From assembly GCA_021323255.1 (NCBI GenBank), contig JAJTCL010000054.1, positions 1-11,579 on the forward strand: 11,579 nucleotides of DNA, in the 5' to 3' direction. The DNA is from Propionibacteriaceae bacterium (GTDB lineage Bacteria; Actinomycetota; Actinomycetes; Propionibacteriales; Propionibacteriaceae). Positions within the stretch are counted from its first letter, which is position 1, and each line of letters begins with the position of its first letter. The notes below the pieces were generated by a model. The model did no database searches and was not told the origin of the DNA. It was given only the letters and a program-made list of their open reading frames with translations. Shown in pieces: positions 1 to 7,453 of this stretch. The translations under genes were made by a program, and so were the position numbers.

Positions 1-446
1 GGGTCATGCTCTCGGCGGTCGCGAGCGTGGATCGGTATCCCGGCCAGGTCGAGCTCGGTGAGCATGTTGGTGTAACCGAGCTCGGTGGCAAAGCTCAATC
101 CGAAGACATCGAACTCACCAACCGGCCGGTGCGAGTCCAGCGTGAACTGGGGCACATCGTGCTCGCGCATCAGCGCTTCCAAGTCGGCCCAGACCGCGTA
201 CGTGCGCTCGGCAAGGATCCAGTCCTGCTCGTTGAGGATCTCGTACAAGATCGCGATCCCCTGATTCGGCAGACCCACCTCGTACGCATCCGGATAGCTG
301 AGGCACCAGCGAACCTCCACCGACTCCCAGTCTTTGATCACGCTGTTCAGTTCCCCACCCACATACTGAATGGGCTTGCTGACGCGCGCCAGCAAGGGTT
401 CGAGGCGCGGGAATACCGAAGCCGGGCCGGTCGCAGTCGTCGTCAT
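1..446 (-). CDS. TIGR03960-type B12-binding radical SAM protein, N-terminal part
   Basis: The gene starts at the ATG at 446-444 and runs off the left edge, so only about 148 N-terminal residues are visible. They include FPRLEPLLARVSKPIQYVGG, NSVIKDWESVEVRWCLSYPD, YEVGLPNQG and FGLSFATELGYTNML. I recognise these from the B12-binding radical SAM proteins (TIGR03960) that in many actinobacteria sit upstream of a DUF2344-type partner, the Rne/Rng ribonuclease and rplU-rpmA-obgE. The cobalamin-like N-terminal domain is present. The CxxxCxxC iron-sulfur motif would lie further left and cannot be checked. The substrate of this family is not known to me; a link to RNA modification or processing is inferred only from its usual neighbours. 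There is no Shine-Dalgarno sequence. A TACGCT -10-like box at 461-456 suggests a nearly leaderless mRNA. The gene follows ndk after a 41-nt gap. Confidence 0.8.
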   Translation of the reverse strand, partial: MTTTATGPASVFPRLEPLLARVSKPIQYVGGELNSVIKDWESVEVRWCLSYPDAYEVGLPNQGIAILYEILNEQDWILAERTYAVWADLEALMREHDVPQFTLDSHRPVGEFDVFGLSFATELGYTNMLTELDLAGIPIHARDRREHD

Positions 447-455
447 GACGGTCCC

Positions 456-461
456 AGCGTA
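456..461 (-). promoter_or_regulatory. Candidate -10 box for the radical SAM gene
   Basis: On the minus strand TACGCT (TANNNT pattern) ends 9 nt before the ATG at 446. This would place transcription start about 2 nt upstream of the start codon. No Shine-Dalgarno sequence is visible and no convincing -35 was identified. The gene may also be read from transcripts entering from ndk. Confidence 0.3.
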
Positions 462-487
462 ATGGCGGCCCCGCGATCAACCGCCGG

Positions 488-922
488 TCAGGCGAGGTCA
501 GGGAACCACAGCGCAATCTCGCGCTTGGCTGACTCCAGAGAATCGGAGCCATGGACCAGGTTTTCCCGATTGGACAGGGCGAAGTCGCCACGAATGGTGC
601 CAGGCGCCGCCTTCCGTCCGTCGGTCGCGCCGTTGATGGTACGGACCACATCGATGGCTTCGTCGCCCTCAACAATCATCGCTACGGAGGGACCGGAGGT
701 GACGAACAGCCGTAGGGGCGGGTAGAACGGCCGCTCCACGTGCTCTGCGTAAAGCTGGTCGGCGAGTTCACCGGTCATCTGACGCAGCTCCATTGCCACG
801 ATCGTCAGACCCTTGGATTCGAAGCGGCTGATGATGGCCCCGGCGAGACCGCGGCGCACAGCGTCCGGCTTGATCAGTACGAAGGAACGCTGGGTCGGCA
901 CAGGCGGTGCGACGTAAGTCAT
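488..922 (-). CDS. ndk: Nucleoside diphosphate kinase
   Basis: This is a 144-residue cytosolic kinase that moves the gamma phosphate of ATP onto NDPs through a phosphohistidine intermediate and so balances NTP and dNTP pools. The family signature is intact: FVLIKPDAVRRGL near the N-terminus (Lys18 corresponds to the conserved active-site lysine), the GATDGRKAAPGTIRGDFA loop, and NLVHGSDS with catalytic His124. The fold spans the whole protein. Bacterial Ndk is usually 135-140 residues; the excess is about ten extra N-terminal residues. The ATG at 922 is the only plausible start. There is no good Shine-Dalgarno sequence, but TAGGGT at 934-929 lies exactly 6 nt upstream, fitting a leaderless message that begins at the A of ATG. 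Upstream, 35 nt away, is the DUF4233 gene. The order folC-DUF4233-ndk is a known actinobacterial arrangement, as in Mycobacterium tuberculosis. Confidence 0.97.
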   Translation of the reverse strand: MTYVAPPVPTQRSFVLIKPDAVRRGLAGAIISRFESKGLTIVAMELRQMTGELADQLYAEHVERPFYPPLRLFVTSGPSVAMIVEGDEAIDVVRTINGATDGRKAAPGTIRGDFALSNRENLVHGSDSLESAKREIALWFPDLA

Positions 923-928
923 GCCAGC

Positions 929-934
929 ACCCTA
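929..934 (-). promoter_or_regulatory. Candidate leaderless -10 box for ndk
   Basis: TAGGGT on the minus strand, followed by a 6-nt gap and the ATG at 922. Standard spacing puts +1 on the A of ATG. The upstream gap to the DUF4233 gene is only 35 nt, so this would be an internal promoter within the folC-DUF4233-ndk group. The alternative is that the same bases (AGGG, 7 nt before ATG) act as a weak ribosome binding site. Confidence 0.35.
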
Positions 935-957
935 GTGCCCTGCGCCTGGCCCAGGGA

Positions 958-1323
958 CTATATGTCGCCGCCCTCTGGGGAAGCCTCCATCCGGGAATCC
1001 AGCCGCTTGCCCATCGCGAACGACATCACCCACACTGCAGCGAACAGCGCCCCCACAACGAACATGGTCGTCGTCAGGAATCCGAGAGCGAGACCGGCGC
1101 CTTGGACGACCCAGCCAAGGACATAGCCGACCCGTGAGCGCAGCAGTGCAGCGGCCACCAGGGCGAGCAGCGCTGCGCAACCTGCAAATCCCGCGGCCGC
1201 TGCAGCGGATACCTCCGAGACCAAGATCATGCCCGGAATGGCCAGCCCGAAGACGACCACCTCGAAGATCAGCAGCGTCATCAGCACGACCCGCATCGGG
1301 TTGCCCGGGCTGAGAGTGATCAC
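958..1323 (-). CDS. DUF4233 family small membrane protein
   Basis: This hydrophobic protein of about 121 residues has roughly four predicted membrane segments: VVLMTLLIFEVVVFGLAIPG, AAAAGFAGCAALLALVAAAL, VGYVLGWVVQGAGLALGFLT and MFVVGALFAAVWVMSFAMG. A short charged C-terminal tail follows. The family is found between folC and ndk in actinobacteria and is annotated only as DUF4233; I know of no established function. I chose GTG at 1323-1321 because it forms a GTGA overlap with the folC stop (1322-1320), implying translational coupling, and because AGGA lies 6 nt before it. A TTG at 1329 is in frame, but the AGGA would directly abut it. ATG at 1294 is a third option. A plasma-membrane location is inferred from the hydrophobicity. 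Confidence 0.85.
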   Translation of the reverse strand: MITLSPGNPMRVVLMTLLIFEVVVFGLAIPGMILVSEVSAAAAAGFAGCAALLALVAAALLRSRVGYVLGWVVQGAGLALGFLTTTMFVVGALFAAVWVMSFAMGKRLDSRMEASPEGGDI

Positions 1324-2747
1324 CGCCAATCCTGGTCGCTCTGGTAACCGTTTTCGGAATAGTCAGGGTCCCAGTCGTCGTCGAGATCCTCACCGGCTGC
1401 CGGGACAACCACCGGCTCCTCCCTGACGAGCAAGGCGCGTGCCTCACTGATCGCAATCACCGATCCGCTGATCAGCACACCTGCCGAGCCCACGACGTCC
1501 GCCTCCGCGAGCGCTACCGCTCGTTCGATCGCGTCGTCCAGCCTGGGGACGACAGTGACCCGTGAAGCGCCGAAGATCTCCTCGGCCAGCTCTCCGAGCT
1601 TCTCAGCCGGCAGTCCGCGGGAGGTAGAGGCGACCTGGGTAATCACGACTTGGTTCATGACCTCCTCGAAGACCTCCAGGACGCCGCGCGCATCCTTGTC
1701 CGCCATAACCGCGACAACACCGATCAACGGGGTGAAGGCGAAGGCTTCCATGATCGCGGCTGCGGCCGCGCGGGCGCCGTGGGGGTTGTGCGCCGCATCC
1801 AATACCACTGCCGGTGAGCGGCGCACCAACTCCAGCCGGCCGGGAGAGCGGACCTGCGCGAAGCCCTCGCGGACCACATCAGGATGCAGCGCCTTGAGTC
1901 CGAGAAACGCCTCAGTAGCGGCGAGTGCCTGGGCCGCATTCGCGGCCTGGTGCGCACCGTAGAGGGGCAGAAAGATGTCATCCACCGGACCGTCGGCGCC
2001 GCTGAGTCGAAGGAGTTGCCCGGCCACGGCAAGCTGCCGGTCGATGACACCGAAGTCGACGCCCTCCCTTTGTGGCAGCGCCCCTACTTCGGCACAGCGG
2101 GCCAGCAGGACTTGTGCCGCCTCGACCGTCTGGCCAGCAAGAATGGCATGCGCTCCCGGCTTGATGATCCCGGCTTTCTCCCGCGCGATCTCGGTGATGG
2201 TGCGGCCCAGCAAGTGAGTGTGATCAAGATCGATAGGAGTGATCACCGCAACGTCGGCATCGGCAACATTGGTCGCGTCCCAGGCGCCGCCCAAGCCGAC
2301 CTCCACGACGGCGACGTCGACCGGCGCATCGGCGAATGCGGCGTACGCCATTGCCGTGATGATCTCGAAGAAGGTCAACGAGACGCGGTCAATCTGGCGG
2401 TCGTCGACGAGTGCGACGTACGGCTCGATCTCCCGCCACACGTCGTCGAAGCGCTCATCGCTGATCGGCTGCCCGTCGATGGCGATCCGTTCGGTCACGC
2501 TCGAGACGTGTGGACTGGTGAATCGACCAGTACGAAGGCCGTCGGCTCGCAGCAGCGATTCGATCATGGCCGCGGTACTGCCCTTGCCGTTGGTGCCCGT
2601 CAGGTGGATGACTGGGAAGGCCCGCTGTGGATCTCCGAGCAGCTCGGTCAACGCCCGGATACGGCCGAGGCTCGGTGCTGGGCGATGTTCCGGCCAGCGA
2701 CTGGTGAGCGCGGCAACGATCTCGGCATGAGATTGTTCGGCAGGCAT
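1320..2747 (-). CDS. folC: Bifunctional folylpolyglutamate synthase / dihydrofolate synthase
   Basis: This enzyme ligates glutamate to dihydropteroate and/or adds glutamates to reduced folates, with ATP hydrolysis, in the cytosol. Counting from the ATG at 2747 gives 475 residues, a normal size for actinobacterial FolC. Visible motifs are the Mur-ligase-type P-loop TGTNGKGS (around residue 50), the folate-side loop GRFTSPHVSSVTERI, VEVGLGGAWDATNV, the IDLDHTHLLG segment, REKAGIIKPG (the lysine usually carbamylated in this family) and VVLDAAHNPHGA opening the C-terminal domain. The tail, from about residue 440, is acidic (GEDLDDDWDPDYSENG) and probably disordered. A TTG at 2756 is in frame but would sit inside the promoter region. 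Neither start has a clear Shine-Dalgarno sequence; a TAGACT box 9 nt upstream fits a near-leaderless message. The gene heads the folC-DUF4233-ndk group and diverges from valS. Confidence 0.95.
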   Translation of the reverse strand: MPAEQSHAEIVAALTSRWPEHRPAPSLGRIRALTELLGDPQRAFPVIHLTGTNGKGSTAAMIESLLRADGLRTGRFTSPHVSSVTERIAIDGQPISDERFDDVWREIEPYVALVDDRQIDRVSLTFFEIITAMAYAAFADAPVDVAVVEVGLGGAWDATNVADADVAVITPIDLDHTHLLGRTITEIAREKAGIIKPGAHAILAGQTVEAAQVLLARCAEVGALPQREGVDFGVIDRQLAVAGQLLRLSGADGPVDDIFLPLYGAHQAANAAQALAATEAFLGLKALHPDVVREGFAQVRSPGRLELVRRSPAVVLDAAHNPHGARAAAAAIMEAFAFTPLIGVVAVMADKDARGVLEVFEEVMNQVVITQVASTSRGLPAEKLGELAEEIFGASRVTVVPRLDDAIERAVALAEADVVGSAGVLISGSVIAISEARALLVREEPVVVPAAGEDLDDDWDPDYSENGYQSDQDWR

Positions 2748-2756
2748 GACGCCCAA

Positions 2757-2762
2757 AGTCTA
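2757..2762 (-). promoter_or_regulatory. Candidate -10 box for folC
   Basis: TAGACT on the minus strand, 9 nt before the ATG at 2747, predicts a start of transcription about 2-3 nt upstream of the codon. No Shine-Dalgarno sequence is present. It lies in the 139-bp folC-valS divergent region. Confidence 0.4.
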
Positions 2763-2872
2763 GAGCGGGCGCCGGCGGACCAGACTCCGCGGGCGCGGCG
2801 AGGCCGCTAGGCTGGCAGGCTGACCCCCGATACCAGCGAGCAAATGCGAGTGCACACGCTGTTGAGCTTGTT

Positions 2873-2878
2873 TAGGAT
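2873..2878 (+). promoter_or_regulatory. Candidate -10 box or ribosome binding site for valS
   Basis: TAGGAT ends 8 nt before the valS ATG at 2887 and would give a 2-nt leader. The same bases contain AGGA (2874-2877), 9 nt before ATG, which could instead be a weak Shine-Dalgarno sequence served by an upstream promoter such as TAGGCT at 2808-2813. The sequence cannot decide between them. Confidence 0.3.
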
Positions 2879-2886
2879 TCACGATC

Positions 2887-5463
2887 ATGACCACTCCGGC
2901 TGAGCCTCGAACCGACGTGCCGACAGCTGCCGGCGCAGCTGTACCGGAGAAGCCTGCACTGGAGGGTCTGGAGGACAAGTGGATAGCGCGCTGGAAAGCC
3001 GACGACACCTATGCATTCATCCGGCCGGCCAGCAGAGCCGAGGTGTACAGCATCGACACTCCCCCGCCAACCGTGTCGGGGTCATTGCATGTCGGCCACG
3101 TCTTCTCCTACACCCACACCGATCTGATCGCGCGCTTCCAGCGGATGCGAGGCAAGCACGTCTTCTATCCCATCGGCTGGGATGACAACGGACTACCCAC
3201 CGAGCGACGCGTCCAGAACTTCTACGGTGTGCGCTGCGACCCGACGGTGCCGTACGACCCCGACTTCACGCCACCGGAGAAACCGGACCCCAAACACGAG
3301 CTGCGTATCAGCCGACCCAACTTCGTCGAGCTTTGCCACCAGCTCACCCACGTGGACGAGAAGGCATTCGAGGATCTCTGGCGACGCGTGGGACTCAGCG
3401 TGAACTGGTCCAGCCTCTACACCACGATCAGCGCGGACTCGATCATGGTGGCGCAGAAGGCATTCCTACGCAATGTGGTACGCGAGGAGGCCTATCTCTC
3501 TGAGGCACCGACCTTGTGGGATGTGACCTTCCAGACCGCGGTTGCTCAAGCCGAACTCGACGCCCGAGATTACCCAGGTGCTTATCACCGAGTTGCCTTC
3601 CATGCCGCAGGAGGTCCGGTGTTTATCGAGACCACCCGGCCTGAGCTCATTGCTGCGTGTGTGGCCCTCATCGCCCATCCCGACGACGAGCGCTACCGCT
3701 CACTGTTCGGTAGCACCGTCACCAGCCCGCTCTATGGAGTGGAGCTCCCGGTGCTGGCCCACCCCGCTGCCGAACCCGACAAGGGCACCGGGATCGCGAT
3801 GTGTTGCACGTTCGGTGATCTGACCGATGTCACCTGGTGGCGCGAACTGCAATTGCCGGCTCGGGTGATCATCGGTCGCGACGGGCGGATCATGCGCGAC
3901 CGACCAGAGTGGATTGCTGACGACGCTACCTGGCAGGTGATTGCCGGGAAGACGATCGTCTCTGCTCGGGAGCTGGTCGTAGCCGGGCTGCGCGCCTCTG
4001 GTGATCTTGATGGTGAGCCGACACCGACGCTGCGCAAGGCCAACTTCTACGAGAAAGGCGACAAGCCGCTGGAGATCGTCTCCACCCGCCAGTGGTACAT
4101 CCGCAATGGCGGGCGCGATGAGGATCTGAAGCGCGTGATGTTGGAACGGGGCGCGGATCTGGAGTGGATACCGCCCCACATGCGGTACCGATACGACAAT
4201 TGGGTGGGCGGCCTCAACGGTGACTGGTTGATCTCACGACAGCGGTTCTTCGGGGTTCCGTTTCCAGTCTGGTACAGCCTGGACGCCGACGCCGAACCTG
4301 ACTACGACCATCCCATTCTGGCGAGTGAAGATCGCCTACCGGTCGACCCGAGCTCGGACGTCCCAGCCGGCTTCAGCGAATCTCAGCGAGGCAAGCCCGG
4401 CGGGTTCGTTGCTGATCCGGATGTGATGGACACGTGGGCGACATCCTCGCTCACCCCTCAGATCGCATGCGGCTGGGAGCGCGACCCGGAATTGTTCGAC
4501 GTCACGTTTCCGATGGATCTCAACACCCATGCGCACGAGATCATTCGCACCTGGCTGTTTTCCCGCGTGGTGCGTGCTCACTTCGAAAACCATTCCGTGC
4601 CCTGGCTGCGGTGCATGATCAGCGGCTTCGTGATGGACCCGGATCGAAAGAAGATGAGCAAGTCCCGGGGCAACACGGTGGTGCCGACAGATGTGCTGGA
4701 ACGTTATGGTTCCGACGCCGTACGCTGGCGCGCCGCCAAAATACGGCCCGGGCTGGATTCACCCTTTGATCAGGCGGAGATGAAGGTTGGACGCCGCCTC
4801 GCGCTGAAAGTACTGAACGCCAGCAAATTCGTGTTGGGAGCGGGTGCCCTGAGCGACCCGGCTGCCATTACCGAACCGGCCGATCTCTCACTACTCGCCC
4901 AGCTCACCGCTTCGATCAGCGAGGCCACCCGGTCGTTTGAGGCGTACGACTACACGAGCGCTCTGGAGAGTACCGAGCAGTTCTTCTGGCAGTTCTGCGA
5001 CGACTACTTGGAGCTGGTCAAGGAGCGCGCGTACGGACCGGCGGAGGACTCCGGTGCCGCATCGGCCCGGGCGACCTTGACGCTCACCTTGGACATCGTC
5101 TTGCGGCTGTTCGCGCCGATCATGCCGTACGTCACCGAGGAGGTGTGGTCGTGGTGGAAGGCCGGCTCGATTCACCAGGCCCGCTGGCCGGTGCCTGATG
5201 AGGTGGTCGTCCGGGAGGATCCAGAACTGTTGAGCGATGTCTCTGCTGCGCTGATCCAGATTCGCGGTGCGAAGACGCAAGCCCGGGTGTCGATGAAGAC
5301 CGAGATCAGTCTCGCCAAGTTCTACGGGACGGCGTGGGCGCTGGCGCACCTGCAGGCGGTTGCGCCGGACCTGCGTGCCGTCGGCCGGATCACCGGGGAT
5401 GTCATTTGGGTTGAGACCGACGGCCCGATAGCTGTTGACGTAACTCTGGCGTCACCCACGTAA
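2887..5463 (+). CDS. valS: Valyl-tRNA synthetase, archaeal-like type
   Basis: This class I aminoacyl-tRNA synthetase charges tRNA-Val with valine and edits mischarged threonine. Of 858 residues, the Rossmann catalytic core carries HVGH at 68-71 (HIGH motif) and KMSKS at 589-593. The inserted CP1 editing domain lies roughly at 200-380, with TTRPE at 249-253. The anticodon-binding helical domain begins near residue 650. Two features mark the archaeal-like clade rather than the usual bacterial ValRS. First, the motif is GWDDNGLPTE where bacterial enzymes have GTDHAGIATQ. Second, the protein ends just past the anticodon domain, without the long C-terminal coiled coil of bacterial ValRS. Some actinobacteria are known to carry this form. 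It is complete, so it is presumably the functional ValRS. It lies on the plus strand, opposite to folC and clpX. Confidence 0.95.
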   Translation: MTTPAEPRTDVPTAAGAAVPEKPALEGLEDKWIARWKADDTYAFIRPASRAEVYSIDTPPPTVSGSLHVGHVFSYTHTDLIARFQRMRGKHVFYPIGWDDNGLPTERRVQNFYGVRCDPTVPYDPDFTPPEKPDPKHELRISRPNFVELCHQLTHVDEKAFEDLWRRVGLSVNWSSLYTTISADSIMVAQKAFLRNVVREEAYLSEAPTLWDVTFQTAVAQAELDARDYPGAYHRVAFHAAGGPVFIETTRPELIAACVALIAHPDDERYRSLFGSTVTSPLYGVELPVLAHPAAEPDKGTGIAMCCTFGDLTDVTWWRELQLPARVIIGRDGRIMRDRPEWIADDATWQVIAGKTIVSARELVVAGLRASGDLDGEPTPTLRKANFYEKGDKPLEIVSTRQWYIRNGGRDEDLKRVMLERGADLEWIPPHMRYRYDNWVGGLNGDWLISRQRFFGVPFPVWYSLDADAEPDYDHPILASEDRLPVDPSSDVPAGFSESQRGKPGGFVADPDVMDTWATSSLTPQIACGWERDPELFDVTFPMDLNTHAHEIIRTWLFSRVVRAHFENHSVPWLRCMISGFVMDPDRKKMSKSRGNTVVPTDVLERYGSDAVRWRAAKIRPGLDSPFDQAEMKVGRRLALKVLNASKFVLGAGALSDPAAITEPADLSLLAQLTASISEATRSFEAYDYTSALESTEQFFWQFCDDYLELVKERAYGPAEDSGAASARATLTLTLDIVLRLFAPIMPYVTEEVWSWWKAGSIHQARWPVPDEVVVREDPELLSDVSAALIQIRGAKTQARVSMKTEISLAKFYGTAWALAHLQAVAPDLRAVGRITGDVIWVETDGPIAVDVTLASPT

Positions 5464-5559
5464 CCACTCGCCACTCGAAGAACCGGTCACCGCCCAGAAC
5501 CGCCGCATTCTCACACCTGACGGCCGCTCGGCTCCGGATTGCGCGCGCCGCCGTGCTAA

Positions 5560-5690
5560 GGAGGAGCGAGCGGAGGTGCTCTTTGCTCTGCGAGCGACGA
5601 CGAAGTAGGCGGCAACCCAAGCGCGATCCGCGCGGAGCGAGCGAAGCGAGTGGAGCAATCAAATCGGGCGCGGAGCGAGTCCGCATGGGA
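5560..5690. repeat. GAGCGAG-rich intergenic repeat-like segment
   Basis: This stretch between valS and the pseudogene holds several variants of GAGCGAG: GGAGGAGCGAGCGGAGG near 5561, GCGCGGAGCGAG at 5630-5641 and again at 5668-5679 (an exact 12-bp direct repeat, 38 bp apart), and GCGAAGCGAGTGGAG between them. Its reverse complement resembles low-complexity intergenic segments I have seen in other actinobacterial genomes. That dispersal is recall, not something shown here. No conserved reading frame is visible. The rest of 5464-5560 shows nothing recognisable apart from one copy of AACCGGTCAC. Confidence 0.35.
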
Positions 5691-6101
5691 GTCGATCATG
5701 CGTGTGTTGCACCGGGCAGCCGAGATCCCGATGACCCCGCAGCAGGAGATCTTCGACGAGCGGGACCGCTTCATAGCTCGTGCCGACTTGCGGATCGACG
5801 GGACTCGGCGGGAGGCTGATGTCCACTGGAACGCGACCGCGCACTCCTCGCCGACCGTTGGGAGCGGCATGGTTTCACCTCAAAACACCTGCAGCGGGAC
5901 GGCGCCGCAATCATCGCCGACGCCGACCGCCTGTTGGGACGGGCCTGGAATCCGTGTCGGCTGGCTGCGTGGCAGCACCTACTCGACCACTCGCTCCTGG
6001 GACGGGCTGCCCGCGCCCGCGCGTACCGCAACTCGCGGCGAGCTGTTGCCGAAACCGGTCAGATGCAAGAGGGAGCAGGCCGCGATCTAGGTGGTACGTG
6101 A
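5650..6101 (+). pseudogene. Remnant of a DUF559-like protein gene
   Basis: Two pieces of one protein lie in different frames. The first, from about 5677, reads SAWESIMRVLHRAAEIPM, then a segment with FDERDRFIARADLRIDGTRR, ending near 5825. The second, from about 5826 in another frame, reads LERDRALLADRWERHGFTSK, then AAIIADADRLLGRAWNPCRL and LLDHSLLGRAARARAY, with a stop at 6099-6101. Together they resemble the C-terminal nuclease-fold (DUF559, Vsr-like) region of actinobacterial proteins often annotated as AbiEi-type or endonuclease-domain proteins. The junction lacks the usual EYDG-type acidic motif and about 15-20 following residues, so a deletion probably caused the frameshift. The N-terminal half is missing too, replaced by the GAGCGAG-rich segment. 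The family assignment rests on recall and is moderate; decay is well supported by the frames. It converges on clpX with a 20-nt gap. Confidence 0.5.
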
Positions 6102-6121
6102 CCGGTTGCGGTGGGGACGAT

Positions 6122-7411
6122 TCAGGCGCTCTTCTCGCGGCGCTCACGCTTGGCGAGCTTGTCGCGTGGCACCAGAGTCGGCAACACCGAGTCCCTGACG
6201 ACTTCGTCGGTAATGATCACCTGGGCGATGTCATCGCGGCTCGGCACGTCGTACATGACATTGAGTAGGACCTCTTCAAGAATCGCCCGCAACCCGCGCG
6301 CGCCCGTGCCGCGTAGCAGTGCAAGATCGGCAATCGCCTCGACCGCGTCTGGAGTGAACTCCAATTCCACTCCGTCGAGCTCGAACAGCTTGCGGAACTG
6401 CTTGACCAGCGCGTTGCGCGGCTCGACCAAGATGCGGATCAGCGAGTCACGGTCCAGCGGGCTGACCGAGGAGATCATCGGCAGCCGCCCGATGAACTCT
6501 GGGATCAAGCCGAACTTGATCAAGTCCTCCGGCCGTACGTCGTGGAAGGGGTCGTCCGAGTCGGGCTGACGAGTGGTGATGTCATTGTTGAAGCCCAACG
6601 GGCGCTTGCCGACCCGCTGGGCGACGATGTGGTCCAGGCCTGCGAATGCGCCGCCGACGATGAACAACACGTTGGTGGTGTCGATTTGGATGAAGTCCTG
6701 ATGCGGATGCTTCCGACCCCCCTGCGGCGGCACCGATGCCGACGTACCTTCCAAGATCTTCAGCAACGCCTGCTGGACACCCTCGCCGGAAACATCACGG
6801 GTGATGGAGGGGTTCTCACTCTTCCGGGCGATCTTGTCGACCTCGTCGATGTAGATGATCCCGGTCTCGGCCTTCTTGACATCGAAGTCCGCTGCCTGAA
6901 TGAGCTTGAGCAAGATGTTCTCGACGTCCTCACCGACATAGCCCGCCTCGGTCAACGCTGTCGCATCCGCGATCGCGAAGGGCACGTTGAGCATCTTGGC
7001 CAGGGTTTGGGCGAGGTAGGTCTTGCCGCAGCCGGTGGGTCCGATCAGCAAAATGTTGGACTTGGCGAGCTCGACACTGTCGTCCTCGGCGCGCCGGGCA
7101 GGGTTGGCTGCTTCAGCGCGGACGCGCTTGTAGTGGTTGTAGACAGCGACGGCCAGGGCCTTCTTGGCGTTGGTTTGCCCGATCACGTAGCTGTCGAGGA
7201 AATGCCGGATCTGATGAGGCTTGGGCAGCTCATCGAGCAGGCCGACCTCGGCGCCTTCGGAGAATTCTTCCTCGATGATCTCGTTGCAAAGATCGATGCA
7301 CTCGTCACAGATATAGACACCCGGACCAGCGATGAGCTTCTTGACTTGCTTCTGGCTCTTCCCGCAGAAGGAACACTTCAGCAAGTCGCCGCTCTCTCCG
7401 ATGCGCGCCAC
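6122..7411 (-). CDS. clpX: ATP-dependent Clp protease ATP-binding subunit ClpX
   Basis: This AAA+ hexameric unfoldase recognises, unfolds and threads substrates into the ClpP1P2 chamber in the cytosol. It has 429 residues, a typical length. The N-terminal zinc-binding domain has Cys13, Cys16, Cys35 and Cys38. Next come Walker A GPTGCGKT (124-131), pore loop 1 GYVGED (157-162) and Walker B IIYIDEVDK (185-193). Further on are the RKH-type loop (GGRKHPHQD), the ClpP-docking loop LGF (the actinobacterial version of IGF) in GKRPLGFNND, and sensor 2 in GTGARGLRAI. The C-terminus ends KRERREKSA, much like the mycobacterial protein as I remember it. The start is GTG at 7411 with AGGAGG at 7421-7416, only 4 nt away, so this gene has a leader. 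It follows clpP2 after 106 nt, with its own candidate promoter. Confidence 0.97.
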   Translation of the reverse strand: MARIGESGDLLKCSFCGKSQKQVKKLIAGPGVYICDECIDLCNEIIEEEFSEGAEVGLLDELPKPHQIRHFLDSYVIGQTNAKKALAVAVYNHYKRVRAEAANPARRAEDDSVELAKSNILLIGPTGCGKTYLAQTLAKMLNVPFAIADATALTEAGYVGEDVENILLKLIQAADFDVKKAETGIIYIDEVDKIARKSENPSITRDVSGEGVQQALLKILEGTSASVPPQGGRKHPHQDFIQIDTTNVLFIVGGAFAGLDHIVAQRVGKRPLGFNNDITTRQPDSDDPFHDVRPEDLIKFGLIPEFIGRLPMISSVSPLDRDSLIRILVEPRNALVKQFRKLFELDGVELEFTPDAVEAIADLALLRGTGARGLRAILEEVLLNVMYDVPSRDDIAQVIITDEVVRDSVLPTLVPRDKLAKRERREKSA

Positions 7412-7453
7412 ACCGCCTCCTCTCCGACGCCCGATCGTGTGGCTCGGTTTCCC

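Noticed and set aside
6..725. A 239-codon open frame on the plus strand at the left edge
   Set aside because: It spans antisense to both the radical SAM gene and ndk and shows no family features.
1884..2810. A 308-codon open frame opposite folC
   Set aside because: Shadow of folC, with composition biased to the complement of the gene and no motif or ribosome binding site.
2748..2886. T-box leader for valS
   Set aside because: The upstream region is too short and shows no T-box sequence or specifier stem. The predicted transcription start is next to the ATG.
5464..5560. Intrinsic terminator directly after valS
   Set aside because: GC-rich bases are present, but I found no stem longer than 4 bp followed by a T-run.
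5402..5686. A minus-strand frame overlapping the valS end and the GAGCGAG-rich segment
   Set aside because: Its Ser/Arg/Leu-rich product is a translation of the repeat-like DNA, and it overlaps the real valS C-terminus.
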